Source: Staphylococcus simulans (GTDB lineage: Bacteria; Bacillota; Bacilli; Staphylococcales; Staphylococcaceae). Taken from it: a DNA stretch of 58,261 nucleotides. The stretch is taken from positions 1 to 58,261 of the forward strand of contig NZ_PZGG01000010.1 in the NCBI RefSeq assembly GCF_003043455.1. Reading direction: 5' to 3'. The number at the start of each line of letters is the position of its first letter. The stretch's first letter is position 1. A program made the position numbers and the translations under genes. The notes under the pieces were generated by a model. It was not told the DNA's origin and did no database searches. It saw only the letters and a program-made list of their open reading frames with translations. Positions 9,708 through 21,232 of this stretch are shown piece after piece.

Positions 9708-10937
9708 TTGTCATTAAGAGACGATGCTTTAGAAATGCATAAAAGAAATCAAGGTAAATTTGATGTTACACCCAAAGTAAAAGTTACAAATAAAGAAGAA
9801 TTAAGCTTAGCTTATTCTCCTGGTGTTGCAGAACCATGTAAAGAGATTTACGAGGATCCTCGTAAAGTCTATGATTATACATCAAAAGGCAATACTGTAG
9901 CAGTAGTGACAGATGGCACTGCGGTATTAGGTTTAGGTAATATTGGGCCTGAAGCAAGTATTCCTGTAATGGAAGGTAAAGCAGTTCTATTCAAAAGCTT
10001 TGCGGGAGTCAGCGGTGTACCAATAGCTTTAAATACGACAGATACAGAAGAAATTATCAAAACTGTTAAATTATTAGAACCGAATTATGGCGGTATCAAC
10101 TTAGAAGATATTTCTGCACCACGCTGTTTTGAAATTGAAAATCGTTTGAAGAAAGAAACAAAAATTCCAGTCTTCCACGATGATCAGCATGGGACAGCAA
10201 TTGTCACAATGGCAGGGTTGATTAATGCCTTAAGAATCACTGATAAATCTTTATCAGATATCAAAGTAGTATTAAATGGTGCAGGAGCTGCAGGTATTGC
10301 GATTGTGAAGTTGTTGTATTCATACGGTGTGCGCAATATGATTATGTGTGACTCTAAAGGGGCTATTTATAAAGGACGTCCGCATGGTATGAATGAAACG
10401 AAAGAATTCGTAGCAGAATGGACAAATAAAGATAAGCAAGAAGGTAAATTAGCGGATGTTATCGAAGACGCTGATGTCTTTATCGGTGTTTCTGTTGCCA
10501 ATGCATTATCTCAAGATATGGTAAAATCAATGAATAAAGATAGTATTATTTTCGCGATGGCAAACCCTAATCCGGAAATTAATCCAGATGATGCGAAAGC
10601 GGCAGGAGCAAAAGTAATTGGAACAGGGCGTTCAGATTATCCGAACCAAATTAATAACGTGTTAGCTTTCCCAGGCATCTTTAGAGGGGCTTTAGATGTA
10701 CGCGCGACACATATTAATGAAAAAATGAAACAAGCCGCTGTACAAGCAATCGCTAATTTAATTGCGCCGGATGAGTTATCGCCAGAATACTGTATTCCAG
10801 CGCCATTTGATAAACGTGTAGCACCATCGGTTGCACGTAATGTAGCAAAAGCTGCTATGGAATCTGGAGTTGCTAGGGTTGAAGTTGATCCAGATGAAAT
10901 ATACAATAAAACGATGAGATTAACTGATATTAAATAG
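9708..10937 (+). CDS. ytsJ: NAD(P)-dependent malic enzyme
   Basis: Oxidative decarboxylation of malate to pyruvate with reduction of NAD(P). The 409-aa length matches the short bacterial form (Bacillus YtsJ, which prefers NADP). N-terminal malic domain motifs are SPGVAEPC near residue 36 and the [11 protein letters not shown] segment near 158; the dinucleotide site NGAGAAGIA is near 190. Cofactor preference cannot be read from the sequence with confidence. The start is TTG at 9708, eight to nine bases after AAAGGAG; no ATG fits. The gene is 63 bases upstream of accD, so it may supply reductant and pyruvate in the same transcription unit as malonyl-CoA synthesis. Confidence 0.94.
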   Translation: MSLRDDALEMHKRNQGKFDVTPKVKVTNKEELSLAYSPGVAEPCKEIYEDPRKVYDYTSKGNTVAVVTDGTAVLGLGNIGPEASIPVMEGKAVLFKSFAGVSGVPIALNTTDTEEIIKTVKLLEPNYGGINLEDISAPRCFEIENRLKKETKIPVFHDDQHGTAIVTMAGLINALRITDKSLSDIKVVLNGAGAAGIAIVKLLYSYGVRNMIMCDSKGAIYKGRPHGMNETKEFVAEWTNKDKQEGKLADVIEDADVFIGVSVANALSQDMVKSMNKDSIIFAMANPNPEINPDDAKAAGAKVIGTGRSDYPNQINNVLAFPGIFRGALDVRATHINEKMKQAAVQAIANLIAPDELSPEYCIPAPFDKRVAPSVARNVAKAAMESGVARVEVDPDEIYNKTMRLTDIK

Positions 10938-11000
10938 ATTATTTTTACAAAGTGCTGTTATGTCTTTAAATCAACATAATAGTGATGTGGAGGTTGACCA

Positions 11001-11873
11001 ATGTTTAAAGATTTTTTCAATCGAGGCAGTAAAAAGAAAAAATATGTAACTGTCCAAGATTCAAAACAGAATGACGTTCCATCAGGTATCATGACTAAAT
11101 GTCCGAAATGTAAAAAAATCATGTATACAAAAGAACTTTCTGAAAACCTCAATGTATGTTTCAATTGTGATCATCACTTATCATTGACTGCATATAAACG
11201 TATTGAAGCGATTTCAGATGAGGGAACATTTAAAGAGTTTGATAAAGGAATGACATCTGCCAATCCTTTAGACTTTCCTGGTTACGAAGAAAAAATTCAA
11301 AAAGATCAAAGCAAAACTGACTTGAATGAAGCGGTAGTCACTGGAACAGCCGAATTAGACGGTACAAAATACGGTGTTGCAGTGATGGATTCACGTTTCA
11401 GAATGGGGAGCATGGGTTCTGTAGTCGGCGAGAAAATCTGCCGTATTATTGATTATTGTACAGAACAACGTTTACCATTTATTTTATTTTCTGCAAGTGG
11501 CGGTGCCAGAATGCAAGAGGGTATTATTTCATTAATGCAAATGGGTAAAACAAGTGTTTCATTGAAACGTCATTCTGATGCGGGCTTATTATACATTTCA
11601 TATATGACACACCCTACTACAGGCGGTGTTTCAGCCAGCTTTGCATCTGTTGGTGATATCAACTTATCAGAGCCACGTGCTTTAATTGGTTTTGCGGGCC
11701 GTCGTGTCATTGAGCAGACAATTAATGAAAAATTGCCGGATGATTTCCAAACTGCGGAATTCTTATTAGAACACGGTCAATTAGATAAAGTAGTACATCG
11801 TAAAGATATGCGTGCTACTTTAAGTCAATTATTGAAAATGCATACAGGACAAGAGGTGAGTAAAGATGCTTGA
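11001..11873 (+). CDS. accD: Acetyl-CoA carboxylase carboxyltransferase beta subunit
   Basis: The beta subunit of acetyl-CoA carboxyltransferase, which moves the carboxyl group from carboxybiotin to acetyl-CoA to make malonyl-CoA, the first committed step of fatty-acid synthesis. The 290-aa protein carries the N-terminal four-cysteine zinc ribbon (CPKC near residue 34, CFNC near 53), then the crotonase-like carboxyltransferase fold with [11 protein letters not shown] near 168 and [11 protein letters not shown] near 231. GGAGG lies eight bases before the ATG. Its stop codon overlaps the accA start, indicating translational coupling in the alpha2-beta2 complex. Confidence 0.97.
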   Translation: MFKDFFNRGSKKKKYVTVQDSKQNDVPSGIMTKCPKCKKIMYTKELSENLNVCFNCDHHLSLTAYKRIEAISDEGTFKEFDKGMTSANPLDFPGYEEKIQKDQSKTDLNEAVVTGTAELDGTKYGVAVMDSRFRMGSMGSVVGEKICRIIDYCTEQRLPFILFSASGGARMQEGIISLMQMGKTSVSLKRHSDAGLLYISYMTHPTTGGVSASFASVGDINLSEPRALIGFAGRRVIEQTINEKLPDDFQTAEFLLEHGQLDKVVHRKDMRATLSQLLKMHTGQEVSKDA

Positions 11874-12813
11874 TTTTGAAAAGCCGTTATTTGATATTAA
11901 AAATAAAATAGATGCTTTGAAAGAATCACAAGAGAAAAACGATGTAGATTTGCAAGAAGAGATTGATATGTTAGAAGCTTCTCTAGAACGTGAAACTGAA
12001 AAAATTTACAAGCATCTTAAACCTTGGGATCGTGTTCAATTAGCTAGATTGCAAGAGCGACCTACTACACTAGATTATATTCCATACATTTTCGATGATT
12101 TTATGGAATTGCATGGGGACAGAAATTTCAGAGATGATCCAGCAATGATAGGCGGTATTGGTTATTTAAACGGTCAGCCGGTCACTATAGTTGGACAGCA
12201 ACGTGGTAAAGATACGAAAGATAATATTTATCGTAATTTCGGTATGGCACATCCAGAAGGGTATCGTAAAGCGTTACGTTTAATGAAACAAGCAGAAAAA
12301 TTCAACAGACCTATCTTTACGTTTATTGATACAAAAGGTGCATACCCTGGTAAATCTGCTGAAGAACGAGGTCAAAGTGAATCAATTGCTAAAAACTTAA
12401 TTGAAATGTCAAGCTTGAAAGTGCCTGTCATTACATTAGTTATTGGTGAAGGCGGAAGCGGCGGTGCCTTAGGTATAGGTATCGCAAACAGAGTATTGAT
12501 GCTTGAAAACAGTACGTACTCAGTTATTTCACCTGAAGGCGCAGCAGCGTTACTATGGAAAGATAGTAACCTTTCAAAGATTGCTGCTGAAACAATGAAA
12601 ATTACAGCACCTGATTTAAAAGAATTAGGTGTCATTGATGAAGTAATTACAGAACCGCTTGGCGGCGCACATAAAGATATTGAACAACAAGCGAGCAGTA
12701 TTAAAAAAGCATTTGTTTCTCATTTAGATGCATTGAAAAAATTAGATGGGCCAGCATTAGCTGCTGATCGATTTGATAAATTCCGTCAAATGGGTGAATA
12801 TAAAGAACAATAA
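11866..12813 (+). CDS. accA: Acetyl-CoA carboxylase carboxyltransferase alpha subunit
   Basis: The alpha subunit that pairs with AccD. It has 315 aa, the expected length, with an N-terminal helical region (about 1-60) and the carboxyltransferase core: [18 protein letters not shown] near 145, then [12 protein letters not shown] near 193 that forms the oxyanion site. The ATG overlaps the accD stop by eight bases. The biotin carboxylase and carrier genes are not in this window. A strong terminator follows. Confidence 0.97.
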   Translation: MLDFEKPLFDIKNKIDALKESQEKNDVDLQEEIDMLEASLERETEKIYKHLKPWDRVQLARLQERPTTLDYIPYIFDDFMELHGDRNFRDDPAMIGGIGYLNGQPVTIVGQQRGKDTKDNIYRNFGMAHPEGYRKALRLMKQAEKFNRPIFTFIDTKGAYPGKSAEERGQSESIAKNLIEMSSLKVPVITLVIGEGGSGGALGIGIANRVLMLENSTYSVISPEGAAALLWKDSNLSKIAAETMKITAPDLKELGVIDEVITEPLGGAHKDIEQQASSIKKAFVSHLDALKKLDGPALAADRFDKFRQMGEYKEQ

Positions 12814-12815
12814 GG

Positions 12816-12868
12816 GAAAAGGATTCTATACTTCTATTTTAGGGAAGAGTGTAGAATCCTTTTCGTTT
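12816..12868 (+). terminator. Terminator of the ytsJ-accDA unit
   Basis: AAAAGGATTCTA pairs with TAGAATCCTTTT, then CGTTTTGT follows. It begins three bases after the accA stop. Confidence 0.85.
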
Positions 12869-12974
12869 TGTATTTAAGAATTAATCACGGTATGATAGTT
12901 AAAAATCACAGAAATTGGAAAATTCAGACTGTAAAAATATGTCTATTGAAACCATATTAAATAAAAAGTGTGGC

Positions 12975-14065
<1,091 letters not shown>

Positions 14066-14101
14066 TGATAGATTTAGTGAAATTTTTAGGAGGCTTTTAT
14101 A

Positions 14102-15862
14102 ATGAGAAAAACTAAAATCGTTTGTACGATTGGACCTGCATCAGAATCTGAAGAAATGTTAGAAAAATTAATGAACGCTGGCATGAACGTTGCCCGTTTG
14201 AACTTCTCTCACGGTGATCACGCTGAACATAAAGTTCGTATTGACCGCATCAGAGAAGTTGCACAACGTTTAGATAAAACTATCGCAATCATGCTTGACA
14301 CTAAAGGACCTGAAATAAGAACACACAACATGAAAGATGGCGTAATCTTCTTAGAAAAAGGTAACGACGTTATCGTAAGCATGGAAGAAGTTTTAGGTAC
14401 AGCTGATAAATTTTCTGTGACTTATGCAGATTTAATCAACGACATTGAAATCGGTTCATATATTTTATTAGACGATGGTTTAGTAGAATTAGAAGTTAAA
14501 GAAATCGATAAAGATAAAGGCGAAGTTTTATGTGAAGTCCTCAACTCAGGTGAAATTAAAAATAAAAAAGGTGTTAACTTACCAAACGTTAAAGTTAACT
14601 TACCTGGTATTACTGATAAAGATGCTGATGATATCCGCTTCGGTATCGATCAAAACATCGACTTAATCGCAGCAAGCTTTGTACGTCGCCCAAGTGACGT
14701 TTTAGATATCCGTAAAATTTTAGAAGAAGAACGCAACACTAATATCCAAATTCTTCCTAAAATTGAAAACCAAGAAGGTATCGACAACATTAAAGAAATT
14801 CTTGAAGTTTCTGATGGTTTAATGGTAGCACGTGGTGACATGGGTGTTGAAATTCCACCTGAAAATGTACCAGTTATCCAAAAAGACCTTATCAGACAAT
14901 GTAATAAATTAGGTAAACCAGTTATTACTGCAACTCAAATGTTAGACTCTATGCAACGTAACCCACGTGCAACAAGAGCCGAAGCAAGTGACGTAGCCAA
15001 CGCTATCTATGATGGTACAGATGCAGTTATGTTATCTGGTGAAACTGCTGCTGGTTTATATCCAGAAGAAGCTGTTAAAGCAATGAGAAACATTGCAGTT
15101 GCAGCTGAAGCAGCTCAAAACTACAAAAAATTATTAAATGACCGTACTAAATTAGAAGAAACTAACTTAGTAAATGCAATCGGTGTTTCTGTAGCACATA
15201 CTGCACTTAACTTAAAAGTTAAAGCAATCGTAGCTGCAACTGAAAGTGGTTCAACTGCAAGAACTATTTCTAAATTCCGTCCACATTCAGACATCATCGC
15301 TGTAACACCAAACCCAGAAACAGCACGTCAATTAGCATTAGTATGGGGCGTATTCCCAGTTGTTAAAAAAGGACGCAAAACTACTGACGCATTACTTAAC
15401 AATGCAGTAGCAACAGCAATCGAAACTGGCCGCGTTCAAAATGGTGACTTATTAATCATCACTGCTGGTGTTCCAACTGGTGAAAAAGGTACAACTAACA
15501 TGATGAAATTACACTTAGTTGGCGACGAACTTGTTAAAGGTCAAGGTGTAGGTCGTAACTCAGTAGTAGGTAACGCAGTTGTTGTAAACGAAGCTTCTGA
15601 ATTAGAAGGCAGAGATCTTTCAAACTCAGTTATCGTTACACATTCTACAGACGAAACATTCGTACCTTATGTAGAACAAGCTGCTGGTTTAGTAGCTGAA
15701 GAAGCTGGTATCACATCACCAAGTGCAATTATCGGTTTAGAACAAGGTATCCCAACAATCGTTGGTGCTAAAAACGCAACTAAATTAATCGCTGATGATG
15801 TTACAATCACAGTAGATGCAAACACTGGCCGTGTTTACGACGGTTATGCAAACGTACTTTAA
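14102..15862 (+). CDS. pyk: Pyruvate kinase, long form with C-terminal PEP-utiliser-like domain
   Basis: Last step of glycolysis, converting phosphoenolpyruvate and ADP to pyruvate and ATP. The barrel domain carries [11 protein letters not shown] near residue 64, KIENQEG near 220 and the signature [19 protein letters not shown] near 278. At 586 aa it is about 110 residues longer than enteric enzymes because of the extra C-terminal domain found in Bacillus and Staphylococcus (about 475-586, with [10 protein letters not shown] and [12 protein letters not shown]), which resembles the PEP-synthase phosphohistidine domain. Codon use is strongly biased, as expected for a highly expressed gene. Ribosome site AGGAGG. 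Confidence 0.98.
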   Translation: MRKTKIVCTIGPASESEEMLEKLMNAGMNVARLNFSHGDHAEHKVRIDRIREVAQRLDKTIAIMLDTKGPEIRTHNMKDGVIFLEKGNDVIVSMEEVLGTADKFSVTYADLINDIEIGSYILLDDGLVELEVKEIDKDKGEVLCEVLNSGEIKNKKGVNLPNVKVNLPGITDKDADDIRFGIDQNIDLIAASFVRRPSDVLDIRKILEEERNTNIQILPKIENQEGIDNIKEILEVSDGLMVARGDMGVEIPPENVPVIQKDLIRQCNKLGKPVITATQMLDSMQRNPRATRAEASDVANAIYDGTDAVMLSGETAAGLYPEEAVKAMRNIAVAAEAAQNYKKLLNDRTKLEETNLVNAIGVSVAHTALNLKVKAIVAATESGSTARTISKFRPHSDIIAVTPNPETARQLALVWGVFPVVKKGRKTTDALLNNAVATAIETGRVQNGDLLIITAGVPTGEKGTTNMMKLHLVGDELVKGQGVGRNSVVGNAVVVNEASELEGRDLSNSVIVTHSTDETFVPYVEQAAGLVAEEAGITSPSAIIGLEQGIPTIVGAKNATKLIADDVTITVDANTGRVYDGYANVL

Positions 15863-15898
15863 TCTTTAAGGTATTCACATTAAACATTCAATATACAA

Positions 15899-15932
15899 GC
15901 TGTCTGTTCCATTGGAGCAGGCAGTTTTTTTA
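15899..15932 (+). terminator. Terminator of pfkA-pyk
   Basis: CTGTCTG pairs with CAGGCAG (one G-U) and is followed by seven T residues, 36 bases after the pyk stop. Confidence 0.85.
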
Positions 15933-16100
15933 ATTGGATTATATTTTGAGTCTGTCTCTAAATATATGATCTATTACTAATTTGAATGCATTGTCATACA
16001 CTGTTTTAAGTACATTTAAGACAACGACTACAAGACATTTAATAATGGGTATTAGACTGAATCTATATGGCGGTATTTGGGGAGTAAGAGGGGATAAAAG
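15933..16100. other. Intergenic stretch between pyk and the permease
   Basis: AT-rich sequence after the pyk terminator. I see no convincing gene, promoter or repeat in it. With the flanking terminators it makes up the 312 bases between the convergent genes. Confidence 0.5.
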
Positions 16101-16164
16101 ATGCGCACAAAGCAAAATGCGCTTACTCTTAAAGTGAGTAAACGCATTTTGTTAGGGTGCGTAT
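16101..16164 (-). terminator. Terminator of the amino-acid permease gene
   Basis: A large near-perfect hairpin: inner arms AAAATGCGCTTACTC and GAGTAAACGCATTTT, outer arms ATGCGCAC and GTGCGTAT. It lies 11 bases beyond the permease stop. T-rich flanks on both sides could make it bidirectional. Confidence 0.75.
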
Positions 16165-16174
16165 TTTTAATTTT

Positions 16175-17536
16175 TTATGATTGATGTTTCTTAAGTTGTT
16201 GTGTGTATCTCCAGTACATGAATCCTAATAGGACAAACCAGATTGGAGATAAAAATACTGCAGTTCTCGTTACCGGGTTAACGAACAATAATGCGAATAC
16301 AAAGATAAAGAAGATTAAAATCATGTATCCTGAGAAACGTCCACCAGGTAATTTATAAATTGAATTTTTGTGTGCTTGTGGATTACGTCTTTGATAATTA
16401 ATATAAGCAACGATAATCAATGCCCAAACGACTAAGAATAATACAGTTGAAACTGTTGTTACATATGTGAATACTAATGTTGCATCTGGGAAGATATAGT
16501 TCAATAATGCTGCGATAAGTAATAACGCACATGAAACAAAGATAGCAATGTGCGGCACACCATTTTTATTTGTTTTATTGAAAACAGGTGGTGCTTGTTC
16601 TTGTCTTGATAAACCGAATAACATACGGCTGTTTGAGAAAATACCACTATTACAAGATGATGCGGCAGCTGTCAGTACTACAAAGTTAATGATACCTGCT
16701 GCGAAAGGTATTCCGACTAACGCGAACAATCTAACGAATGGACTGTCAGAAGGGTCTACTTTATACCAAGGAATAATTGACATAATTACCGCAAGTGATC
16801 CTACATAGAAAAGTAAGATACGTACAGGTACACTATTAATCGCTTTTGGAATAATCTTTTCAGGGTCTTTCGTTTCACCAGCAGTTACACCAATCAACTC
16901 AATCCCTACGAATGAGAAGAGTGCCATTTGGAATGACATGAAAAAGCCTGATACCCCTTTAGGGAAAATACCATGGTCATATAAATGAGCAAAGCTTGCA
17001 TGACCGAATTTAGTTTCATAAGCTACGAAGATCATACCTAATCCGACAACAATCAATACAATGATTGTCGCAACTTTGATAATCGCAAACCAGAATTCTA
17101 ATTCTCCAAAAAGTTTTGCGCTTAATAAGTTGAATGCCATTAACACTAGTACACAGACTAATGCGCTGACCCAGTTAGGAATTTCAGGCCACCAGAAACT
17201 GACATACTTCGCAACGGCTGTTACTTCTGCCATCCCTGTGATAATCCAACAAAACCAATATGTCCAACCCGTCACAAAGCCTGCAAAGGGTCCGATATAT
17301 TCATTGGTCACATCTGCGAATGATTTAAATTTTGTATTTGAAATTAAGATTTCCCCTAAGCCTCTCATAAACATAAACAACATTAAACCAATAATGATGT
17401 AGGTTAATAAAATCGAAGGTCCCGTCATCGCAATCGTTTGTCCTGCCCCTAAGAACAATCCAGTACCGATCGCACCGCCAATTGCGATTAACTGTATGTG
17501 CCGATTGCTTAATTCTCTTTGTAAATTGTTTGCCAT
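16175..17536 (-). CDS. cycA: Amino-acid permease, D-serine/D-alanine/glycine (CycA/AapA) type
   Basis: A 12-helix proton-coupled amino-acid transporter of the APC superfamily, 453 aa. The N-terminal signature IQLIAIGGAIGTGLFLGAG forms the first helix and its substrate-binding break. FMSFQMALFSFVGIELIGV leads into the conserved AGETKDPEKIIPKAI loop near residue 235. The helix content and the FWWPEIPNW segment resemble CycA/AapA, importers of D-serine, D-alanine and glycine; substrate range is inferred only from family resemblance. The start ATG lies about 12 bases from GGGAG, a slightly long spacing. A good promoter lies upstream on the reverse strand. Confidence 0.85.
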   Translation of the reverse strand: MANNLQRELSNRHIQLIAIGGAIGTGLFLGAGQTIAMTGPSILLTYIIIGLMLFMFMRGLGEILISNTKFKSFADVTNEYIGPFAGFVTGWTYWFCWIITGMAEVTAVAKYVSFWWPEIPNWVSALVCVLVLMAFNLLSAKLFGELEFWFAIIKVATIIVLIVVGLGMIFVAYETKFGHASFAHLYDHGIFPKGVSGFFMSFQMALFSFVGIELIGVTAGETKDPEKIIPKAINSVPVRILLFYVGSLAVIMSIIPWYKVDPSDSPFVRLFALVGIPFAAGIINFVVLTAAASSCNSGIFSNSRMLFGLSRQEQAPPVFNKTNKNGVPHIAIFVSCALLLIAALLNYIFPDATLVFTYVTTVSTVLFLVVWALIIVAYINYQRRNPQAHKNSIYKLPGGRFSGYMILIFFIFVFALLFVNPVTRTAVFLSPIWFVLLGFMYWRYTQQLKKHQS

Positions 17537-17571
17537 AAATTAATTCAACTCCCTTTTTGCACCTTAATAAT

Positions 17572-17600
17572 ATTATGCACATATCCATAGAATATGACAA
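17572..17600 (-). promoter_or_regulatory. Promoter of the permease gene
   Basis: On the reverse strand TTGTCA and CATAAT are separated by 17 bases, about 35 bases before the permease ATG. Confidence 0.6.
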
Positions 17601-17821
17601 ATGGTTTTTAAAAATATTGAGAATTTTCATGTAATTATCAATGAATATAAGTTATGATGAATGATAATAAATTAAAAATAATCCGTTAATTTACATGGGT
17701 TTTAGTTACTTAAAACTATAAAAATGTAATATAATACCAATAATGGCAATGAGATGTGGTCTGAACAGGGTGTTTTAGCTGTTTGAGTAATGTAACCGCT
17801 TTATACATAGTTTCGAAATTG
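17601..17821. other. Permease-citZ intergenic control region
   Basis: Together with the flanking promoters this is a 361-base gap between divergent genes. It is AT-rich. It contains a second TATAAT at 17730 without a good -35, and at 17790-17805 a word resembling a catabolite-response element (ATGTAACCGC core followed by T-rich sequence; three mismatches to the consensus). No gene is seen. Confidence 0.45.
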
Positions 17822-17850
17822 TTCACAAAACCGTTAATATTGGATATAAT
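17822..17850 (+). promoter_or_regulatory. Promoter of citZ-icd
   Basis: TTCACA and a perfect TATAAT are separated by 17 bases, 48 bases before the citZ start. Confidence 0.7.
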
Positions 17851-17897
17851 ACTAAATGAAAGCCATTTCAATTTGTTATAGAAAAGGGGAAATTAAT

Positions 17898-19016
17898 ATG
17901 GCAGAATTGCATAAAGGTTTAGAAGGGGTAATTGCAGCTGAAACAAAGGTAAGCTCAATTATCGATAGCCAACTGACATATGCTGGTTACGACATCGATG
18001 ATTTAGCAGAAAACGCATTATTTGAGGAAGTTGTATTTTTATTATGGAACTACAGACTTCCGACGCAAGACGAATTGAACAAGTTGCAAGAAAAATTATA
18101 CGAATATGCGAAGTTAGACCAAAAAGTTTATGAGCATTTCGAAGATTATGCAACGGATGACGTTCATCCAATGACAGCATTAAGAACTTCAGTTTCTTAT
18201 ATTGCACACTTTGATGAGAATGCAGAATCAGAAACTGATGAAGAAAAATTAGAACGTGCAATCAGAATTCAAGCAAAAATGGCATCACTAGTAACGGCAT
18301 TTGAACGTGTAAGACAAGGAAAAGAACCAGTTTATCCTAAACAAGGATTAAACTATGCAGCTAACTTCTTATATATGTTGCGCGGTGAAGAACCAACTGA
18401 CATTGAAGTTGAAGCATTTAACAAAGCATTAGTATTACATGCAGACCATGAATTGAATGCTTCTGCATTTACAGCACGTTGTGCAGTATCATCTTTATCA
18501 GATATGTATTCAGGTATTGTTGCTGCAGTAGGTTCATTAAAAGGGCCTTTACACGGTGGCGCAAACGAGCGTGTAATGAACATGCTGTCTGAAATCCATT
18601 CAGTGGATGAAGTTGAACCATATATTGATAATAAATTGAAAAACAAAGAGAAAATCATGGGATTCGGACACCGTGTATATAAAGACGGAGATCCACGTGC
18701 AAAATATTTAAAAACTATGAGTAAAAAAATTACTGATGAGACAGGACAAAAACATCTATATGATATCTCAGTAGCAATTGAAGATTTAATGAAAGAACGC
18801 ACTGGCATCATTGCTAACGTTGACTTCTATAGTGCGACTGTTTATCACAGTATGAACATTCCACATGATTTATTTACACCGATTTTCGCAGTAAGTCGTT
18901 CTGCAGGTTGGTTAGCACACATTTTCGAACAATATAGAGATAATCGTATTATGAGACCACGTGCTCAGTACATTGGTGAAACAAATCGTAAGTATTTACC
19001 AATTGAAGAGCGCTAA
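17898..19016 (+). CDS. citZ: Citrate synthase
   Basis: Condenses oxaloacetate and acetyl-CoA to citrate, the entry step of the TCA cycle. The 372-aa protein is the short Gram-positive type. Active-site segments are HADHELNASAFTAR near residue 186, GPLHGGANE near 217 (catalytic histidine) and GFGHRVYKDGDPRA near 254 (second histidine and arginine), with the catalytic aspartate in NVDFYSATVY. ATG at 17898 follows AAAGGGGA; an upstream in-frame ATG at 17856 lies too near the promoter. icd follows after 61 bases. Confidence 0.97.
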   Translation: MAELHKGLEGVIAAETKVSSIIDSQLTYAGYDIDDLAENALFEEVVFLLWNYRLPTQDELNKLQEKLYEYAKLDQKVYEHFEDYATDDVHPMTALRTSVSYIAHFDENAESETDEEKLERAIRIQAKMASLVTAFERVRQGKEPVYPKQGLNYAANFLYMLRGEEPTDIEVEAFNKALVLHADHELNASAFTARCAVSSLSDMYSGIVAAVGSLKGPLHGGANERVMNMLSEIHSVDEVEPYIDNKLKNKEKIMGFGHRVYKDGDPRAKYLKTMSKKITDETGQKHLYDISVAIEDLMKERTGIIANVDFYSATVYHSMNIPHDLFTPIFAVSRSAGWLAHIFEQYRDNRIMRPRAQYIGETNRKYLPIEER

Positions 19017-19077
19017 GTTTTAACAGCGACATTCTTGAATCATTTATCACAAAATTTATTTAACGGAGGAATTTAGA

Positions 19078-20343
19078 ATGGCACCAGAAAAAATTGTTAA
19101 ACAAGAAGACGGTTTATTAGTACCGAATAATCCTATTATTCCATTTATCATCGGCGATGGTATTGGACCAGATATCTGGAGAGCATCTAGCCGTGTATTA
19201 GATGCAGCGGTTGAAAAAGCTTATAATGGTGAGAAAAAAATCGAATGGAAAGAAATCTTAGCTGGTCAAAAAGCATATGATGAAACTGGCGAATGGTTAC
19301 CACAAGAAACTTTAGATACGATTGAAGAATATTTAATCGCTATCAAAGGACCTTTAACAACACCAATCGGTGGCGGTATTCGTTCATTAAACGTGGCATT
19401 ACGTCAAACATTAGACTTATACGCTTGCTTACGTCCAGTACGTTGGTTCAAAGGTGTTCCATCTCCTGTTAAGCGTCCAGAAGACACTGACATGGTAATC
19501 TTCCGTGAAAATACTGAAGATATCTATGCAGGTATCGAATTTAAAGAAGGTACACCAGAAGCTAAGAAATTAATCGACTTCTTACAAGATGAAATGGGAG
19601 CTAAAAATATCCGCTTCCCAGAAACTTCTGGTATCGGTGTAAAACCTGTATCTAAAGAAGGTACTGAACGTTTAGTACGTTCAGCTATCCAATACGCGAT
19701 TGATAACAATCGTAAATCAGTAACATTAGTGCACAAAGGTAACATCATGAAGTTTACTGAAGGTGCATTCAAACAATGGGGTTATGACTTAGCTGAAAGT
19801 GAATTTGGCGACAAAGTCTTCACTTGGCAACAACATGACCGCTTAGTAGATGAAAAAGGTAAAGAAGAAGCGGACAAAATTCAAGATCAAGCAGTTGCAG
19901 ATGGTAAAATCATTATCAAAGACTCAATTGCTGACATCTTCTTACAACAAATCTTAACGCGTCCAGCTGAATATGATGTAGTAGCAACTATGAACTTAAA
20001 TGGTGACTACATTTCTGACGCGTTAGCAGCACAAGTCGGCGGTATCGGTATTGCACCAGGTGCAAACATCAACTACGATACTGGTCACGCTATCTTTGAA
20101 GCAACTCATGGTACTGCACCTAAATATGCAGACCAAGATAAAGTAAACCCATCTTCAGAATTATTAAGTGCAGTATTAATGTTAGAACACTTAGGTTGGC
20201 AAGAAGCAGCTGACTTAATTACAGATTCAATTGAAAAAACAATTGCATCTAAAGTTGTAACATATGACTTCGCACGTATGATGGATGGCGCTAAAGAAGT
20301 CAAAACTTCTGAGTTTGCTGATGAATTAATCAAAAATCTATAA
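19078..20343 (+). CDS. icd: Isocitrate dehydrogenase (NADP)
   Basis: Oxidative decarboxylation of isocitrate to 2-oxoglutarate, usually NADP-linked in this family. The 421-aa protein has the phosphorylatable-serine loop [13 protein letters not shown] near residue 100, [13 protein letters not shown] near 142 and the cofactor/metal segment [17 protein letters not shown] near 305. GGAGG lies upstream of the ATG. It forms an operon with citZ. Bacillus carries mdh next; here phoP follows directly, as in other staphylococci. Confidence 0.97.
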   Translation: MAPEKIVKQEDGLLVPNNPIIPFIIGDGIGPDIWRASSRVLDAAVEKAYNGEKKIEWKEILAGQKAYDETGEWLPQETLDTIEEYLIAIKGPLTTPIGGGIRSLNVALRQTLDLYACLRPVRWFKGVPSPVKRPEDTDMVIFRENTEDIYAGIEFKEGTPEAKKLIDFLQDEMGAKNIRFPETSGIGVKPVSKEGTERLVRSAIQYAIDNNRKSVTLVHKGNIMKFTEGAFKQWGYDLAESEFGDKVFTWQQHDRLVDEKGKEEADKIQDQAVADGKIIIKDSIADIFLQQILTRPAEYDVVATMNLNGDYISDALAAQVGGIGIAPGANINYDTGHAIFEATHGTAPKYADQDKVNPSSELLSAVLMLEHLGWQEAADLITDSIEKTIASKVVTYDFARMMDGAKEVKTSEFADELIKNL

Positions 20344-20358
20344 GCTTTAAATGTTTTC

Positions 20359-20400
20359 AAGCTATACTGCTCTACTAAGGGCGGTATAGCTTTATTTTTT
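20359..20400 (+). terminator. Terminator of citZ-icd
   Basis: AAGCTATACTGC pairs with GCGGTATAGCTT around a 10-base loop and runs into TTATTTTTT. Confidence 0.87.
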
Positions 20401-20415
20401 GGATAATTTATCTTG

Positions 20416-20485
20416 TTAAGCGAATGTTAAGTTTATGTAAAGATGTTTCGTAGTATGTTATCTTTTTGAAAATATAAGTTATAAT
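20416..20485 (+). promoter_or_regulatory. phoPR promoter with Pho-box-like direct repeats
   Basis: TTAAG occurs at 20416 and 20427, and TAAAG at 20438, an exact 11-base period like the TTAACA-type repeats bound by PhoP. A TATAAT at 20480 has only a weak -35 (TTATCT at 20458), which suits an activated promoter. PhoP autoregulation is inferred. Confidence 0.55.
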
Positions 20486-20515
20486 TAAGATGAAAAATAC
20501 ACAGGGGGTAAGACT

Positions 20516-21232
20516 ATGACACAAAAAATTTTAGTAGTCGATGATGAACAATCAATTGTAACTTTGCTGAAATACAATTTAGAAACAGCAGGTTATTTAG
20601 TAGAAGTTGCTTATGATGGTGAAGAAGCACTTCAAAAACTGAATGCCGTACAACCAGATTTAGTCGTATTAGACGTAATGTTGCCAAAGTTGGACGGTAT
20701 TGAAGTTTGTAAAACGATTCGTTCAGACCGAAATCTTGTTCCTATCTTAATGTTGACTGCCAAAGATGACGAGTTTGATCGCGTATTAGGCTTGGAACTC
20801 GGTGCAGATGATTATATGACGAAGCCGTTCTCACCAAGAGAAGTGGTGGCACGCGTGAAAGCCATTCTACGCAGATCTAAACAAGTTCACAGTCAAAAAG
20901 AAGAAGAAACAGATAGTGAAGATGTAGTAATCGGTTCAATTAAAATCAGACCTGAATACTTTGAAGTATATAAAAATAATGAGCTGTTAGAATTGACCCC
21001 TAAGGAATTTGAATTACTTCTTTATTTAATCGAACGCCAAGGTCGCGTCATTACAAGAGAACATATGTTGAACTCTGTTTGGAATTATGAATTTACTGGA
21101 GATTCCAGAATTGTTGATGTGCATATCAGTCACTTAAGAGATAAATTAGAGGAAAACCCTAAGCAGCCAAAACTTATTAAAACGGTTCGTGGATTAGGCT
21201 ATAAACTAGAAAGACCTAAATCTGCAAATTGA
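20516..21232 (+). CDS. phoP: Response regulator PhoP (OmpR family)
   Basis: Phosphate-starvation response regulator of 238 aa. The receiver domain (1-120) has the acidic pair DDEQ near residue 9-10, the phosphoacceptor aspartate in VVLDVMLPKLDG near 53 and the lysine in MTKPFSPREV near 103. The C-terminal winged helix (about 138-235) has the OmpR features LTPKEFELLLYL and VRGLGYKLE. The partner kinase overlaps its stop codon by four bases. The identity as PhoP rests on position (icd-phoP-phoR-polA order) and similarity. Confidence 0.94.
   Translation: MTQKILVVDDEQSIVTLLKYNLETAGYLVEVAYDGEEALQKLNAVQPDLVVLDVMLPKLDGIEVCKTIRSDRNLVPILMLTAKDDEFDRVLGLELGADDYMTKPFSPREVVARVKAILRRSKQVHSQKEEETDSEDVVIGSIKIRPEYFEVYKNNELLELTPKEFELLLYLIERQGRVITREHMLNSVWNYEFTGDSRIVDVHISHLRDKLEENPKQPKLIKTVRGLGYKLERPKSAN

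Noticed and set aside
16047..16052. GGGTAT, resembling a sigma-B -10 element
   Set aside because: No GTTTAA-type -35 occurs 12-15 bases upstream and no gene follows on that strand.
16101..16184. A 27-codon frame (MRTKQNALTLK...) with an AGAGGGG ribosome-like site
   Set aside because: It is made almost entirely of the permease terminator hairpin and runs into the permease coding sequence on the other strand; no promoter is visible.
18353..18811. Antisense frame of 152 codons inside citZ
   Set aside because: Long antisense frames come from the codon bias of a highly expressed gene; it has no ribosome site or recognisable protein features. The same holds for 27895-28296, 39291-39680, 50502-50813 and 51177-51509.
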